Shown: positions 48,855 through 57,529 of the stretch, piece by piece
How the letters are laid out: the number at the start of each line of letters is the position of its first letter
Numbering within the stretch: position 1 is the stretch's first letter
Assembly (NCBI RefSeq): GCF_001187785.1
Contig: NZ_CP012154.1
Coordinates: 2,784,501-2,848,500 of the forward strand
DNA: 64,000 bases
Origin: Wenzhouxiangella marina
GTDB taxonomy: Bacteria > Pseudomonadota > Gammaproteobacteria > Xanthomonadales > Wenzhouxiangellaceae
Direction of reading: 5' to 3'
Translations under genes and position numbers: made by a program
The notes under the pieces: generated by a model
What the model was told of the DNA's origin: nothing
Seen by the model: the letters and a program-made list of their open reading frames with translations, nothing else
The model's database searches: none

Positions 48855-49680
48855 GGTAGGTCCCCAGCTTGAACCCGTACTCTTTTGCAATCGCTCTTAG
48901 CGTGCCCTGCACTAGGTAGCGGTATTCAGCCTCAGCGATTTCACCGATCGAGGTAAATCCCCTCATTCGTGCCGCTGACCTGACTGGATGAACCATCAAT
49001 TCATAGACCCGGCCGTCCAACCCACCCAATAAGCCTCTGTAGTGCTCATCGGTCAAGACCTCCGGAATTCGGGGCAAGTCAAACACACTGATGATCTGAT
49101 CATTCCATTTCAACTTGCCCCGCCAAGGCCTAGTTGCGGAATCGATCATCCGCTTCAGCACCGCCCTACGCAGCGACCTGGCGGGACTTCGCGTAGGTCC
49201 TTTACTGACCCATGGCACGCGCAATCCGAGTTGTTTGCCCTCGCAAAATCTCGCAACAACACCGAAGATCGCTGGCGATCCATGGACATGCTGATGACTG
49301 TCGATATGCGTCGGCTGGATCCCGGCGTCTAGCAGCCGCTGATACTGAGCGTGCAGCTCCTTCTCTATATGCAATGCATTGACCATGCCCAGAGCAGCTC
49401 GAGCAAGCAAGGACTTTCGGTCACGGAATTCACCGTCCCGATTCACAAGGGAATGCACCGAAGCAGCTTGGGAAATCGGCCTGCCCCAGGTGAGATTGAA
49501 GTGGAGACCAACACCAAGACCTGGATTCTCGGCACTCAACGACACTGCCTGATCAAAGGCCGATCCATTCGCGATCAGAGTAGCGCTAGTCAGTGCATTC
49601 CTTTCATAACAGTCGATGATGCCCAGATTACTGGACTCGTTCAGACCGAAATCGTCGGCATTGACGATCAGCAGACTCAT
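48841..49680 (-). CDS. ChbG/HpnK (YdjC)-family carbohydrate deacetylase
   Basis: A 279-residue metal-dependent deacetylase of the YdjC fold. Metal ligands are NADDFG near residue 7 (Asp-Asp), GLHFNL near 57 and HIDSHQHVH near 125. Family members deacetylate N-acetylglucosamine-containing oligosaccharides or hopanoid glucosamine. In an exopolysaccharide operon it probably deacetylates a lipid-linked or sugar intermediate; this is inference. It overlaps the upstream ATP-grasp gene by 4 bases and the downstream glycosyltransferase. Confidence 0.85.
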   Translation of the reverse strand: MSLLIVNADDFGLNESSNLGIIDCYERNALTSATLIANGSAFDQAVSLSAENPGLGVGLHFNLTWGRPISQAASVHSLVNRDGEFRDRKSLLARAALGMVNALHIEKELHAQYQRLLDAGIQPTHIDSHQHVHGSPAIFGVVARFCEGKQLGLRVPWVSKGPTRSPARSLRRAVLKRMIDSATRPWRGKLKWNDQIISVFDLPRIPEVLTDEHYRGLLGGLDGRVYELMVHPVRSAARMRGFTSIGEIAEAEYRYLVQGTLRAIAKEYGFKLGTYRDIH

Positions 49681-50855
49681 CGCCAGCGGCCCATCGCCTT
49701 TCTCACAAAGCCGAAGGGCTCCATCACTGCTGGCATCGGATCACTCCAGGAAAAAACTGGCCAGGACCTACCCCGAACATCCCGTGCGCTTTCCAGATCC
49801 GGCGCTGGCAGGGGAAACTCGCGCGGGGGAGACTTGTAGAAACGGGCTGCGGCCAAGTCCTTGAACAGGTACCTCCAAAGCACATCGGACTGCTGAATCG
49901 CCCCCTCGCAAGATGGGCGCCCCATGAGTTCATCGACAGCACTAGCAAGAATCGACCTGCCGCTGTCCTTTGCAATCTGGAACCACAGCGTTGGCCTCGG
50001 GTTGATCTCAATCAGCTTGAGCCTGCCATCTCTGGGATCGCGCTTGAACTCGGCGCCGCAAACCCCCTTGTAGGCGAGAGCCCTGAGAAAATCGACAGCG
50101 ATCTCCTCTGACTCGAGACATCGCTCGGACGACACAAGAGAGGCCGATCCAAAGCCTGCGGGATACTGCCGCAACTTCCGGCCAGAGAATCGGGACAGAA
50201 GCTGCCCTTCACTTCCGAACGCCAACGCAACCAGCCGAATGTCCGACTCTGGACCCGGAATCAGCTCCTGGACCAACCAATTGCCAGTATCTCCAGCCAG
50301 CACATTTACTGCAGCAGACAAGTCCGAGCGACTCCTCAGAACCAACAGCTTTTTTCCCGCGAGTCGATGCCTAGCCTTGTGAATCAACTCGGGCTTCAGA
50401 ATGCACGGAAAGATCAGTTGGTCAGTGATGGCTTCCACATCAGCCGCGCGGCGAACGCGCCAGACTGTTGGCGTCGCTACACCATGCTCGCGACAACACT
50501 CGTAAAATAAAGCCTTGTCCAGAAGCTTACCGGCGACACTTCGATAGCAATCGAAAAATCGGAAGCGGGAAACAAGGTGGTCGCAACTATTGATCAGTTG
50601 CTCGATGAAGAAGTCATTGGTGGGCACGAGAACAACCCCCTCCTGCCTGCCAGCCGGCTGTATCTCACTCAACTTATCGACGACCGCCCCCAGGGACCCT
50701 TGATATCGGCCTGCGTTGATCAATCTGGAATACCAGGCACAGCCCTTGCTCTGATCCAACAACGCTACCCTATATCCGGAAGCCGACAATTCGCGCACTG
50801 CATATAGCGCGGTGGGGGAAGACCCCAGAACAACCGCAAGCGGAGTGTTGCGCAT
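49677..50855 (-). CDS. ATP-grasp carboxylate-amine ligase-like protein
   Basis: A 392-residue protein with a Rossmann-like N-terminus (AVVLGSSPTALYAVRELSASGY) and an ATP-grasp domain: FPCILKPELIHKARH near residue 145 supplies the ATP-binding Lys, LVQELIPGPESDIR near 200, and GRLKLIEINPRPTLW near 285 the metal-binding Glu and Asn. Similar proteins in glycan loci attach amino acids or other amines to carboxylated sugars, but the substrate cannot be read from sequence. The ATG 50855 shares one base with the stop of the EpsG-like gene (TGATG); the frame open to 51005 is that gene's shadow. Confidence 0.82.
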   Translation of the reverse strand: MRNTPLAVVLGSSPTALYAVRELSASGYRVALLDQSKGCAWYSRLINAGRYQGSLGAVVDKLSEIQPAGRQEGVVLVPTNDFFIEQLINSCDHLVSRFRFFDCYRSVAGKLLDKALFYECCREHGVATPTVWRVRRAADVEAITDQLIFPCILKPELIHKARHRLAGKKLLVLRSRSDLSAAVNVLAGDTGNWLVQELIPGPESDIRLVALAFGSEGQLLSRFSGRKLRQYPAGFGSASLVSSERCLESEEIAVDFLRALAYKGVCGAEFKRDPRDGRLKLIEINPRPTLWFQIAKDSGRSILASAVDELMGRPSCEGAIQQSDVLWRYLFKDLAAARFYKSPPREFPLPAPDLESARDVRGRSWPVFSWSDPMPAVMEPFGFVRKAMGRWR

Positions 50856-51904
50856 CAAATCATCCAGCTCTGGTAGGGGACATAGCAGGAAGCCGCATGT
50901 CGCGATTGACTGAACCAGACAAAGAGGTAGAGTCCGTACGCCAGAAATGGAAGGAACACGGCGATTTTCCTGCTTCCTGGCGCGAACACACTGTGCGCTA
51001 TACACACAAGCGTCAGGATACTGACCGGCATGACATAGAATCCAAGTCGATGCAGAGCGACCGAAGAAATCAAGCCAACCAATGGCAAGCTGAAGGCAAT
51101 GAGCGAGAAAAGCCGCAGAAGGGGATAGAGCCTGGGATGGTTACGCTCGACCAGTTTCCGTTTCCACTCGAAGACTACAAATGGAACGATGGCAATTGCG
51201 TATCTGAACCAGGCACCGGAAGAGGAATTTTCGCCGAATTCCTGTTCGATATACCTTGCTTCGTACAATTCAACGCGCTCCCCCATCAAGAAGGCTGCGA
51301 TCGGCCCCAGAACCAATATGGCCGCTGATAACCGAACAAAGGAAATCTCTCTTCTTGCAAGCAGCGCGATGGGCAAGAAAATGAGCACTGAGGCGTGAAA
51401 GAATGAGCCGAACAGGATCCAGAAGGCCGAAACAAAAGTTCGCTTCTCCACAAAGGCGGCTAGTGAAAGCAATAGGAAACCGAGCGCCAGCGCCTGACGG
51501 AGTCCGGACATACCCAGCTGCACTACCAAGATGGGAAACATCAGCACGAGCACGTCCAATGGACGCTCACTCAGCTTCGAAAATCGCAGGAGACAGAGCA
51601 GATAAATCACGGAAGAGACCAGAATCAGAGCTTCGTAATCGAAGCCCCCTTCGATCAGGGCAAAATTCAGCAGATGAAAGCCCGACTCCGCTTCAGATAG
51701 CAAGGAAGTCCAAGTCTCTTCAAGATAGAAATTCTCGAAGCGAAGCAGATAGCCGGTGTAATCACAACCAACCTCGAAGCGGGTGCCGGCAAAGAAAACG
51801 AGCACAGCCACCATCACCCAGAGGGCAATCCGTGCGCTTCGCTTCCTCCGAATCTGGAGAGCGGCCAGCGCGCTTGTCCAGAAAAGCACCAAATAGGTAG
51901 CCAT
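50855..51904 (-). CDS. EpsG-family polysaccharide polymerase (Wzy-like)
   Basis: A 349-residue polytopic protein with about ten membrane segments starting ATYLVLFWTSALAALQI. The loop RFEVGCDYTGYLLRFENF near residue 42 is the EpsG signature (G-D-Y-x-x-Y). GLRQALALGFLLLS near 140 and FHASVLIFLPIALLA near 175 (with His) are also typical. It probably polymerises repeat units in the periplasm after Wzx flipping. Start ATG 51904 shares one base with the stop of the upstream gene. Confidence 0.85.
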   Translation of the reverse strand: MATYLVLFWTSALAALQIRRKRSARIALWVMVAVLVFFAGTRFEVGCDYTGYLLRFENFYLEETWTSLLSEAESGFHLLNFALIEGGFDYEALILVSSVIYLLCLLRFSKLSERPLDVLVLMFPILVVQLGMSGLRQALALGFLLLSLAAFVEKRTFVSAFWILFGSFFHASVLIFLPIALLARREISFVRLSAAILVLGPIAAFLMGERVELYEARYIEQEFGENSSSGAWFRYAIAIVPFVVFEWKRKLVERNHPRLYPLLRLFSLIAFSLPLVGLISSVALHRLGFYVMPVSILTLVCIAHSVFAPGSRKIAVFLPFLAYGLYLFVWFSQSRHAASCYVPYQSWMI

Positions 51905-53004
51905 CAGACTGCTTTTCTTCTCTGATCTGCGACTGCGTGCAGATTCGCGGCCAGTTTTCGGGCGATATCCTGGGGCGCAAAGCGTTCGGCCACCTCTATT
52001 CTTGCGGCTCGGGCCATGCGCTGACGCAGCCTGGTGTCTTCGATCAATCGAGCAAGGCTTCCGACCCAATCCGATTCGGAATTGCAGAGGAAACCCGTGC
52101 GCTCATGGTCGATTAGCTTGAGGTTGTATCCGATCGCTGAGCAAACCGGGACCACGCCGGCAGCCATGTAGGTCCTTGCCTTCCCGCCGGACTTGCCGAG
52201 TGCCCAGGGCTCGTTGGGCAGCGGCATCAGTCCGACATCGAAATCCAGCAAGGCCCCAACTTCTCCTTCAAAGCTCCAATCCAGACGCTCCCAGGGCACG
52301 CCCTCCATCCAGAAATCGCCACCGCCCATCTGCTTGAATTGCACCTGCGGAAAGCGAGAGGCGATCTGCTTGAGCGCGGGCTGAATAGCAGTCAGATACT
52401 TGACTGTCGATGTCGAACCGAGCCAGCCAACAACGATCCTTGATGAATCAATTCCGTTTCTGGCAGAGTCACGCGCTTTGAAGCGGTTGACATCTTCCGC
52501 CACCTCCAGAGTAACGGCGTTTGCCCCCATCCCCATCGCCTGCTCTCTCAACCAATCATTCCCGGCAAGGACACGATCTGCCACCCGAAAGAGCTCCATC
52601 GTCTTCCGGGGGGAGCGAAAGAAGGTAGCCAGAGGGTTGAAACGGCTAGGCTTTGCTATGAAGAGTGCGTCATCATAATCAAAAACAAGTCCCACCCGAG
52701 AGCTCAACCAACGCTCCAACAACGGGGGACCGAAAGGCAGGAGCTCGCGCTGAAGGACTACGACGTCGAATCTCCGCCCACTCCAGGCTGCGAAAACTCG
52801 CTTTGCAACCGCGAGCATTGTCCGCGAAAGCTTGGCACCGAATCGACCCTTTGAGAAACTGAGCCGATACATCTCCTCATCCATGAAACTCTGGACCTCG
52901 GCCTGTACTCCAAATGACTCCAGGAAAGGGAGATACTGGAAAACTCGATAGCGACTGGATGCCCCACTGTAGGGGTATCGAGTCAGAAACAACACCCTGA
53001 TCAT
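51904..53004 (-). CDS. Glycosyltransferase (GT-B, GT4-like)
   Basis: A 366-residue protein beginning IRVLFLTRYPYSGASSRYRVFQYL, typical of a GT4-like subgroup that lacks the usual glycine loop. FDYDDALF near residue 125 and GWLGSTSTVKYL near 205 are conserved in the group. The C-terminal part contains LPNEPWALGKSGGKARTYMAAG near 285 in place of the common E-x7-E motif. Start ATG 53004 chosen for family fit; the gene lies 8 bases downstream of the preceding glycosyltransferase. Confidence 0.82.
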   Translation of the reverse strand: MIRVLFLTRYPYSGASSRYRVFQYLPFLESFGVQAEVQSFMDEEMYRLSFSKGRFGAKLSRTMLAVAKRVFAAWSGRRFDVVVLQRELLPFGPPLLERWLSSRVGLVFDYDDALFIAKPSRFNPLATFFRSPRKTMELFRVADRVLAGNDWLREQAMGMGANAVTLEVAEDVNRFKARDSARNGIDSSRIVVGWLGSTSTVKYLTAIQPALKQIASRFPQVQFKQMGGGDFWMEGVPWERLDWSFEGEVGALLDFDVGLMPLPNEPWALGKSGGKARTYMAAGVVPVCSAIGYNLKLIDHERTGFLCNSESDWVGSLARLIEDTRLRQRMARAARIEVAERFAPQDIARKLAANLHAVADQRRKAV

Positions 53005-53012
53005 TCGGCTCT

Positions 53013-54218
53013 TCAACGCGGTGAGTGGTCGGCCGTTATCTGTCGATAGAGCTCGGCATAGCGAGCGGCACCCCACTTCAAGGAAAAGAACCGCTCGGCC
53101 GTTTCCCTGCACCGTTTCGACAACTCAGGATCCTTCAGCAGCAATTCCAACTCCTCGATCGACGAAGCGATCTGCAAGGGATCTCCGCTCTTCAACAAGA
53201 CACCCACCCGATTCTCGGAGATGATCTTCCCGACGTCACCGACCCCTTCGTTCGCGACCACAGGAATCCCACTGGCCAGGACCTCGGCCAGTCGGGTCGG
53301 GCAACTCCCCAGCTTGCTCAAGCCGCTGGTGAAGAACATCACCGAAACATCGTGGTTACTGACTACAGTGGGCATTTCCTCCGGCAGCCGAGGCCCGATC
53401 TGCAACCGTTCGCTCAGGGTCCCGTCAGGGTCCAGCGCCTGGCGAACTCGCCACGGATCGTCGCGAGTGACGATCTCGAAGGTGGCATTTTCATCATAAA
53501 GGGCAACGGCATGAACCCATGCTGCCAACCAATCAAGGCGGAACCAACCGCTCAAGACCGTCCCGACACAGCCATGCACCCGTGACCCGCTCTTTGCTTT
53601 CGAAGAAAGGTTGAACCGTTGAAGATCCGCACAAGTTGGGATTACCTCGATGCGCTGATTTTCGAGCTCCGTCGGATATTGCTGCCTCAGATAATCGACA
53701 GCGGACTTTGTCAAAGACACCACGGCCGCGGCATCCCGGAGGCAAACCCGCTCGATCCGAAGAATCGCCTTATGAACCAGAGATCCACGCCGAAGCCGGC
53801 CCGCCGTGATCATCTCTTCCGGCCACAGCGCCCGCATATCGAAGATGAATGGCGTTCCCGTCAAGCGCCAGACGACCCAGGCGACAGCGGCCGGAAGATA
53901 GGACCGGGCGTGGACAAGACCGACGTTATCGCGCCGTACTCGCCGCCAGGCGCGCCAGGCCATGCCTAGCACGCTCAGGACCGGAGCCAGCAGTTTCGGG
54001 CCGCTGCGAAATCGGCGCGGCAGCCAGTTGATCGAGTGTTCCACACAAATCTCCCGCGCCGCCATCATTCGCGCGGCGTCGGCCCAATCCCCGGCTTTTT
54101 CACTGGTCATCAGCGTAATCCGGAACTCGTCCGACAAGCCGCGCAGATAAGAAAAAACCTGGCTCTGACCCAGCGGCTCCAAAAGGCCGTTACGGGTGAG
54201 GTACAGAGTCGTTGTCAT
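53013..54218 (-). CDS. Glycosyltransferase family 4
   Basis: A 401-residue GT-B enzyme. The N-terminus TTTLYLTRNGLLEPLGQSQVFSYLRGL fits the GT4 subgroup with an L-G-Q-S-Q loop. FIFDMRALWPEE near residue 125 is a well-conserved element of that subgroup. The C-terminal part has SGLSKLGSCPTRLAEVLASGIPVVANEGVGD in segments around residue 300, with the conserved C-P-T/V-K/R and nucleotide-binding loops. It starts with ATG overlapping the upstream gene's stop (ATGA). Confidence 0.85.
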   Translation of the reverse strand: MTTTLYLTRNGLLEPLGQSQVFSYLRGLSDEFRITLMTSEKAGDWADAARMMAAREICVEHSINWLPRRFRSGPKLLAPVLSVLGMAWRAWRRVRRDNVGLVHARSYLPAAVAWVVWRLTGTPFIFDMRALWPEEMITAGRLRRGSLVHKAILRIERVCLRDAAAVVSLTKSAVDYLRQQYPTELENQRIEVIPTCADLQRFNLSSKAKSGSRVHGCVGTVLSGWFRLDWLAAWVHAVALYDENATFEIVTRDDPWRVRQALDPDGTLSERLQIGPRLPEEMPTVVSNHDVSVMFFTSGLSKLGSCPTRLAEVLASGIPVVANEGVGDVGKIISENRVGVLLKSGDPLQIASSIEELELLLKDPELSKRCRETAERFFSLKWGAARYAELYRQITADHSPR

Positions 54219-55312
54219 GTCGGGAACAATAATTCCAGATACTTTCGGGCAGCGATGTCCGGCGCAAACTCCGCCGCCCTGCGACGTAAATTGGCTGAGT
54301 CCGGGGGATTCACCAGCACATCTCCCATGGCCTCGGCCAGAGCCACTTCATCGCCGACCGGGACAAGCCGTCCAAACCGGCCGCCTTCGAGAATCTCTGC
54401 TGGACCAAAAGGACAATCGGTGCATACCACGGGCGTGCCCTGGGCCATGGCCTCCACGATGACATTCCCGAATCCTTCGCGGTCCGATGTCAAAACGAAG
54501 AGATCTGCACTTGCATAAAAAGGCGCCGGATCGTCGTGAAAGCCAGCAAAAACCACCTGCTCAGCCACGCCCAGATCGTTAGCGAGGTGACGTAAATGCT
54601 CCTCCAACTCACCCGCACCGACCAGCATCAGTGTCGCCGGAGTCGACTCCAGAAGCCGTGCGAAGCCGCGGAGAAGCAATGCGTGATTCTTCACGGCCTT
54701 CAATCTGCCGACAGTGACAATTCGCTTACCTTTGCGTTTACCCCAAAACGATTCTGCTGGTACCGTGTCCGTGATCGAATCGCATCCTCTATCCCGCACA
54801 GGATTGTGGATGAACTGAACTTCGCCTTCGCGAAGAAAGGCAAGGCGCCGCATGTCCTGGGCAACACCGTGCGAGACGCCGATCCGGGCCGATGCCAAAC
54901 GGTAGCCCAGCGCAGTCGAAAGCCGCATGGCTGCACGATGCATTCGCCCATGACCTGAATACTGAGACGATAGGACCCCGTGTTCAGAAACCAACACTCG
55001 AATGCCCCGTCCGGCCATACGTGCCGTAACGGCAGCAATAGTCGTCAACGGCCACATTGCAGCAAGAAGCGCGTCAGGTCGGGCTTGGCGCAGATACCGG
55101 ATAAGCGGCAACGGCAGAGCACGAACGCGAGGTGTATCGAGGTCAACTATGGAAAAACCCGCGCGCGCCTCCTCAAGCAGCTCGCCGCGTGCCTGCTTCA
55201 GGACGAATTCTACTTCGCAACCGAGCCGCTTGAACTCATAAGCCAAATCAAGATTGACGTGCTCGGCCCCACCGCCACGGAGGTCAGGAAGCAATATCGA
55301 GATCGATTTCAC
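54215..55312 (-). CDS. Glycosyltransferase family 4
   Basis: A 365-residue GT-B enzyme. It has the glycine loop LPDLRGGGAEHVNLDLA near residue 8, the interdomain VTVGRLKAVKNHALLL near 195 and the E-x7-E motif SDREGFGNVIVEAMAQG near 275. The start is GTG 55312. A clearly related but broken N-terminal copy lies at 56262-56459, so this gene is one of a duplicated pair. Confidence 0.88.
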   Translation of the reverse strand: MKSISILLPDLRGGGAEHVNLDLAYEFKRLGCEVEFVLKQARGELLEEARAGFSIVDLDTPRVRALPLPLIRYLRQARPDALLAAMWPLTTIAAVTARMAGRGIRVLVSEHGVLSSQYSGHGRMHRAAMRLSTALGYRLASARIGVSHGVAQDMRRLAFLREGEVQFIHNPVRDRGCDSITDTVPAESFWGKRKGKRIVTVGRLKAVKNHALLLRGFARLLESTPATLMLVGAGELEEHLRHLANDLGVAEQVVFAGFHDDPAPFYASADLFVLTSDREGFGNVIVEAMAQGTPVVCTDCPFGPAEILEGGRFGRLVPVGDEVALAEAMGDVLVNPPDSANLRRRAAEFAPDIAARKYLELLFPT

Positions 55313-55341
55313 TTGCGCCTGGCTTGCTGATTATTCTTATC

Positions 55342-56238
55342 TCAGCTCCAGTCACACAAACTGCGAATGTCAGCGATTTCTCCAAGCTCATTGACTCGCA
55401 GATCATGTTGCGGAAGCAAAAGGTAATTCCGGCCCGCTAAATTCCCAGGCTTATCTGTCATTTCCAGCCGCTCGTCAATCTGGTAGAACACATAGCCGGG
55501 CAACGCAGCGGCAAGGCGCATACCTATAGTTTCATTGAGAATCTCGATTAGCATCGCAGGCTGATCGCGCTCAATACATCGACTCGCACCTTCGATCACT
55601 TCCGGTTCATGCATCTCGACGTCAATTTTCATTACTTGAACTGACCCCACATTTTCGGTCTCAAGAAGATCATCAAGCCGAAGCGCCTGCACTGAAACCG
55701 CTTCCATGTCTGCGCCCAGCATTTTTGGGTTTAGCGACGCGGAATATGCGTGAGACCCGCCTGGGTCGAAAAGTAAGACGTTACAACTGTGATTTGAAAG
55801 TGCGACGTTGAATGCGCGGGTCCGAAATCCATTCAGCGAAATATTATGCAAAAGGCGCTTGTAGACGCGACTCAGGGGCTCGACAGCAATAACAACTGAC
55901 TCAGGCCTTGCCGCCTGTGCACTCAGAGCATAAACCCCAGTATTCGCACCTATGTCTATTATCGTAGTGGCATCACGAATGAGCCACAGCCAGGTTAGGA
56001 GCGAAGTCCGTTCCCAACCAGCCCCGAAGCCTGCCCAAAACAGGTCGTTTTCCACTTGATTGCCAAAATGCTGTAGTTGCAAACTGGCGCCGTTCGGCAT
56101 ATCGAGGGAGAATGGTCCGCAGAAATGAAAGTGACGATAGATCCTCTCGGGCGGGCGCCACACTCGTCGCAACGCATGCATTGCTGCAGGCTTGAAGGGG
56201 ATTGAAGCATAGATAGCTCTGGCAAGGTGTTTTAGCAT
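55342..56238 (-). CDS. FkbM-family methyltransferase
   Basis: A 298-residue SAM-dependent methyltransferase. The SAM loop IIDIGANTGVYALSA near residue 93, AVEPLSRVYKRL near 118 and the FkbM signature VMKIDVEMHEPEVIEGA near 200 are visible. FkbM enzymes O-methylate sugars or polyketides; here a glycan hydroxyl is likely. The DNA is less GC-rich than the dcw genes, suggesting a different origin for this part of the operon. Confidence 0.87.
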   Translation of the reverse strand: MLKHLARAIYASIPFKPAAMHALRRVWRPPERIYRHFHFCGPFSLDMPNGASLQLQHFGNQVENDLFWAGFGAGWERTSLLTWLWLIRDATTIIDIGANTGVYALSAQAARPESVVIAVEPLSRVYKRLLHNISLNGFRTRAFNVALSNHSCNVLLFDPGGSHAYSASLNPKMLGADMEAVSVQALRLDDLLETENVGSVQVMKIDVEMHEPEVIEGASRCIERDQPAMLIEILNETIGMRLAAALPGYVFYQIDERLEMTDKPGNLAGRNYLLLPQHDLRVNELGEIADIRSLCDWS

Positions 56239-56261
56239 GGCTGTCGCTGCCTCATCGTGGT

Positions 56262-56459
56262 CTCGCGCGTATATATCGATTCGGCTCGCTGCCGGTATCG
56301 AGGTCGCCTGTTGAACAACTCGCGCGCCTCTTTGAGCAACTCGCCCCGTGTCTTCATCAGGACAAATTCAACCTTGTGCCCGAGCCGCTTAAACTCAATC
56401 GCCAAATCAAGACTGACGCGCTCTGCGCCACCGCTGGCGAGATCCCGCAGGAGAAACAC
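56262..56459 (-). pseudogene. Truncated, frameshifted N-terminal remnant of a GT4 glycosyltransferase
   Basis: From GTG 56459 (overlapping the TAG of the preceding gene, with AAAGGA just upstream) the frame reads FLLRDLASGGAERVSLDLA, then EFKRLGHKVEFVL and TRGELLKEARE. This matches LLPDLRGGGAEHVNLDLA and EFKRLGCEVEFVL of the intact enzyme at 54215-55312. After EARE a two-base loss relative to that gene shifts the frame; in the restored frame DLDTGSEPNRY can still be read, then all similarity ends at the FkbM gene. The longer open frame to 56561 only extends into the upstream gene. Confidence 0.8.
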
Positions 56460-57529
56460 TATCCTTTTGCTTGTTCTGGACGCAAGGCCCGCTTCACTTT
56501 CAAAGAGATTAATTTCAAGAATATATAGAATCTTGGGCCAAACGTCCGACATAAAAACCAATGCTTATATTGAGACGGCGCCTCCCTCAACACTCTTAAT
56601 CTATAACTTATATCTGATGCTTTATACCAGTCCAATTGGAGGTGAGAAAATGCCAGGCGCTCGTCAAGTTGAGCAACGTCAATTCGATCAGCATATTTCT
56701 GATTTTGAGCAACTATTTCTTTCATATATGACAAAATATTTATTAGCCTTTTGATTTCGTTCGGGCGCGCTTTTTCTGCCACCTCAACGGCAGACCACGC
56801 AGGCTTAACAACGGAACTTTTCGAAATCGATTCAGCGTGAATCCGATATTTAACAAGAGGTTTCGCGATACGCATTATCTTGCAATCTTCCAACTGCGCA
56901 ATGAAGTTAAGTGGTGCATCTTCACTCATTACGGGAAGCTCACTTGCAGGAAGCTTTTCCAGAATGCTCCGATCATACGCAGAGCTTGCGCCGTAAACAA
57001 ATACAGACGACGAAATTTCTTTCACCCAATGCAACCTTGAATGCGAGTCATCCTTTGGCTCCCAATATCTTTGAACGACCTTACCTGAACCATCGATCAG
57101 CTCACATGATGAGCAGATAGCGTTTGCCCCGCTTTTCCAGGCCTCGACCAAAGTTCTGCTCCTTTCTGGATAGGAGATATCATCACCTGCGGCCATTACC
57201 ACAAATCTTCCACGAGCTAACTCGGTTGTCCTACGCACATGGCCAAGAACACCAAGGTTAACTACGTTGCGATTAATGACAACTTTATGCGGCCCGCGAT
57301 ACGCTTTCGCCATCTCCGCTATGATCTCGAAGGTGCGGTCGCTCGAACAATCGTCCGACAGGATTATCTCTAGCGGCGAATAGGTCTGCGCGAACGCGCC
57401 CTCGACCGCCTCGCGAATGTACTTCTCCTGGTTGTAGGCAAATACGGCAAAAGTCACCAGGGGGCGATCAGCGGTTCCCTCGGGCAAATTCTTGTTTCCA
57501 TAAACCGCTATCTCAGCGCCAGAATCCAT
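56459..57529 (-). CDS. Glycosyltransferase family 2
   Basis: A 356-residue GT-A enzyme. It begins near residue 25 with PLVTFAVFAYNQEKYIREAVE, then LEIILSDDCSSDRTFEI and VVMAAGDDISYP, the D-x-D-type region near residue 125, with a C-terminal helical extension. The start ATG 57529 lies 22 bases inside the flippase gene; the longer frame to 58081 is flippase shadow rich in Arg and Gly. Codon use here is less GC-biased than upstream. Confidence 0.87.
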   Translation of the reverse strand: MDSGAEIAVYGNKNLPEGTADRPLVTFAVFAYNQEKYIREAVEGAFAQTYSPLEIILSDDCSSDRTFEIIAEMAKAYRGPHKVVINRNVVNLGVLGHVRRTTELARGRFVVMAAGDDISYPERSRTLVEAWKSGANAICSSCELIDGSGKVVQRYWEPKDDSHSRLHWVKEISSSVFVYGASSAYDRSILEKLPASELPVMSEDAPLNFIAQLEDCKIMRIAKPLVKYRIHAESISKSSVVKPAWSAVEVAEKARPNEIKRLINILSYMKEIVAQNQKYADRIDVAQLDERLAFSHLQLDWYKASDISYRLRVLREAPSQYKHWFLCRTFGPRFYIFLKLISLKVKRALRPEQAKG

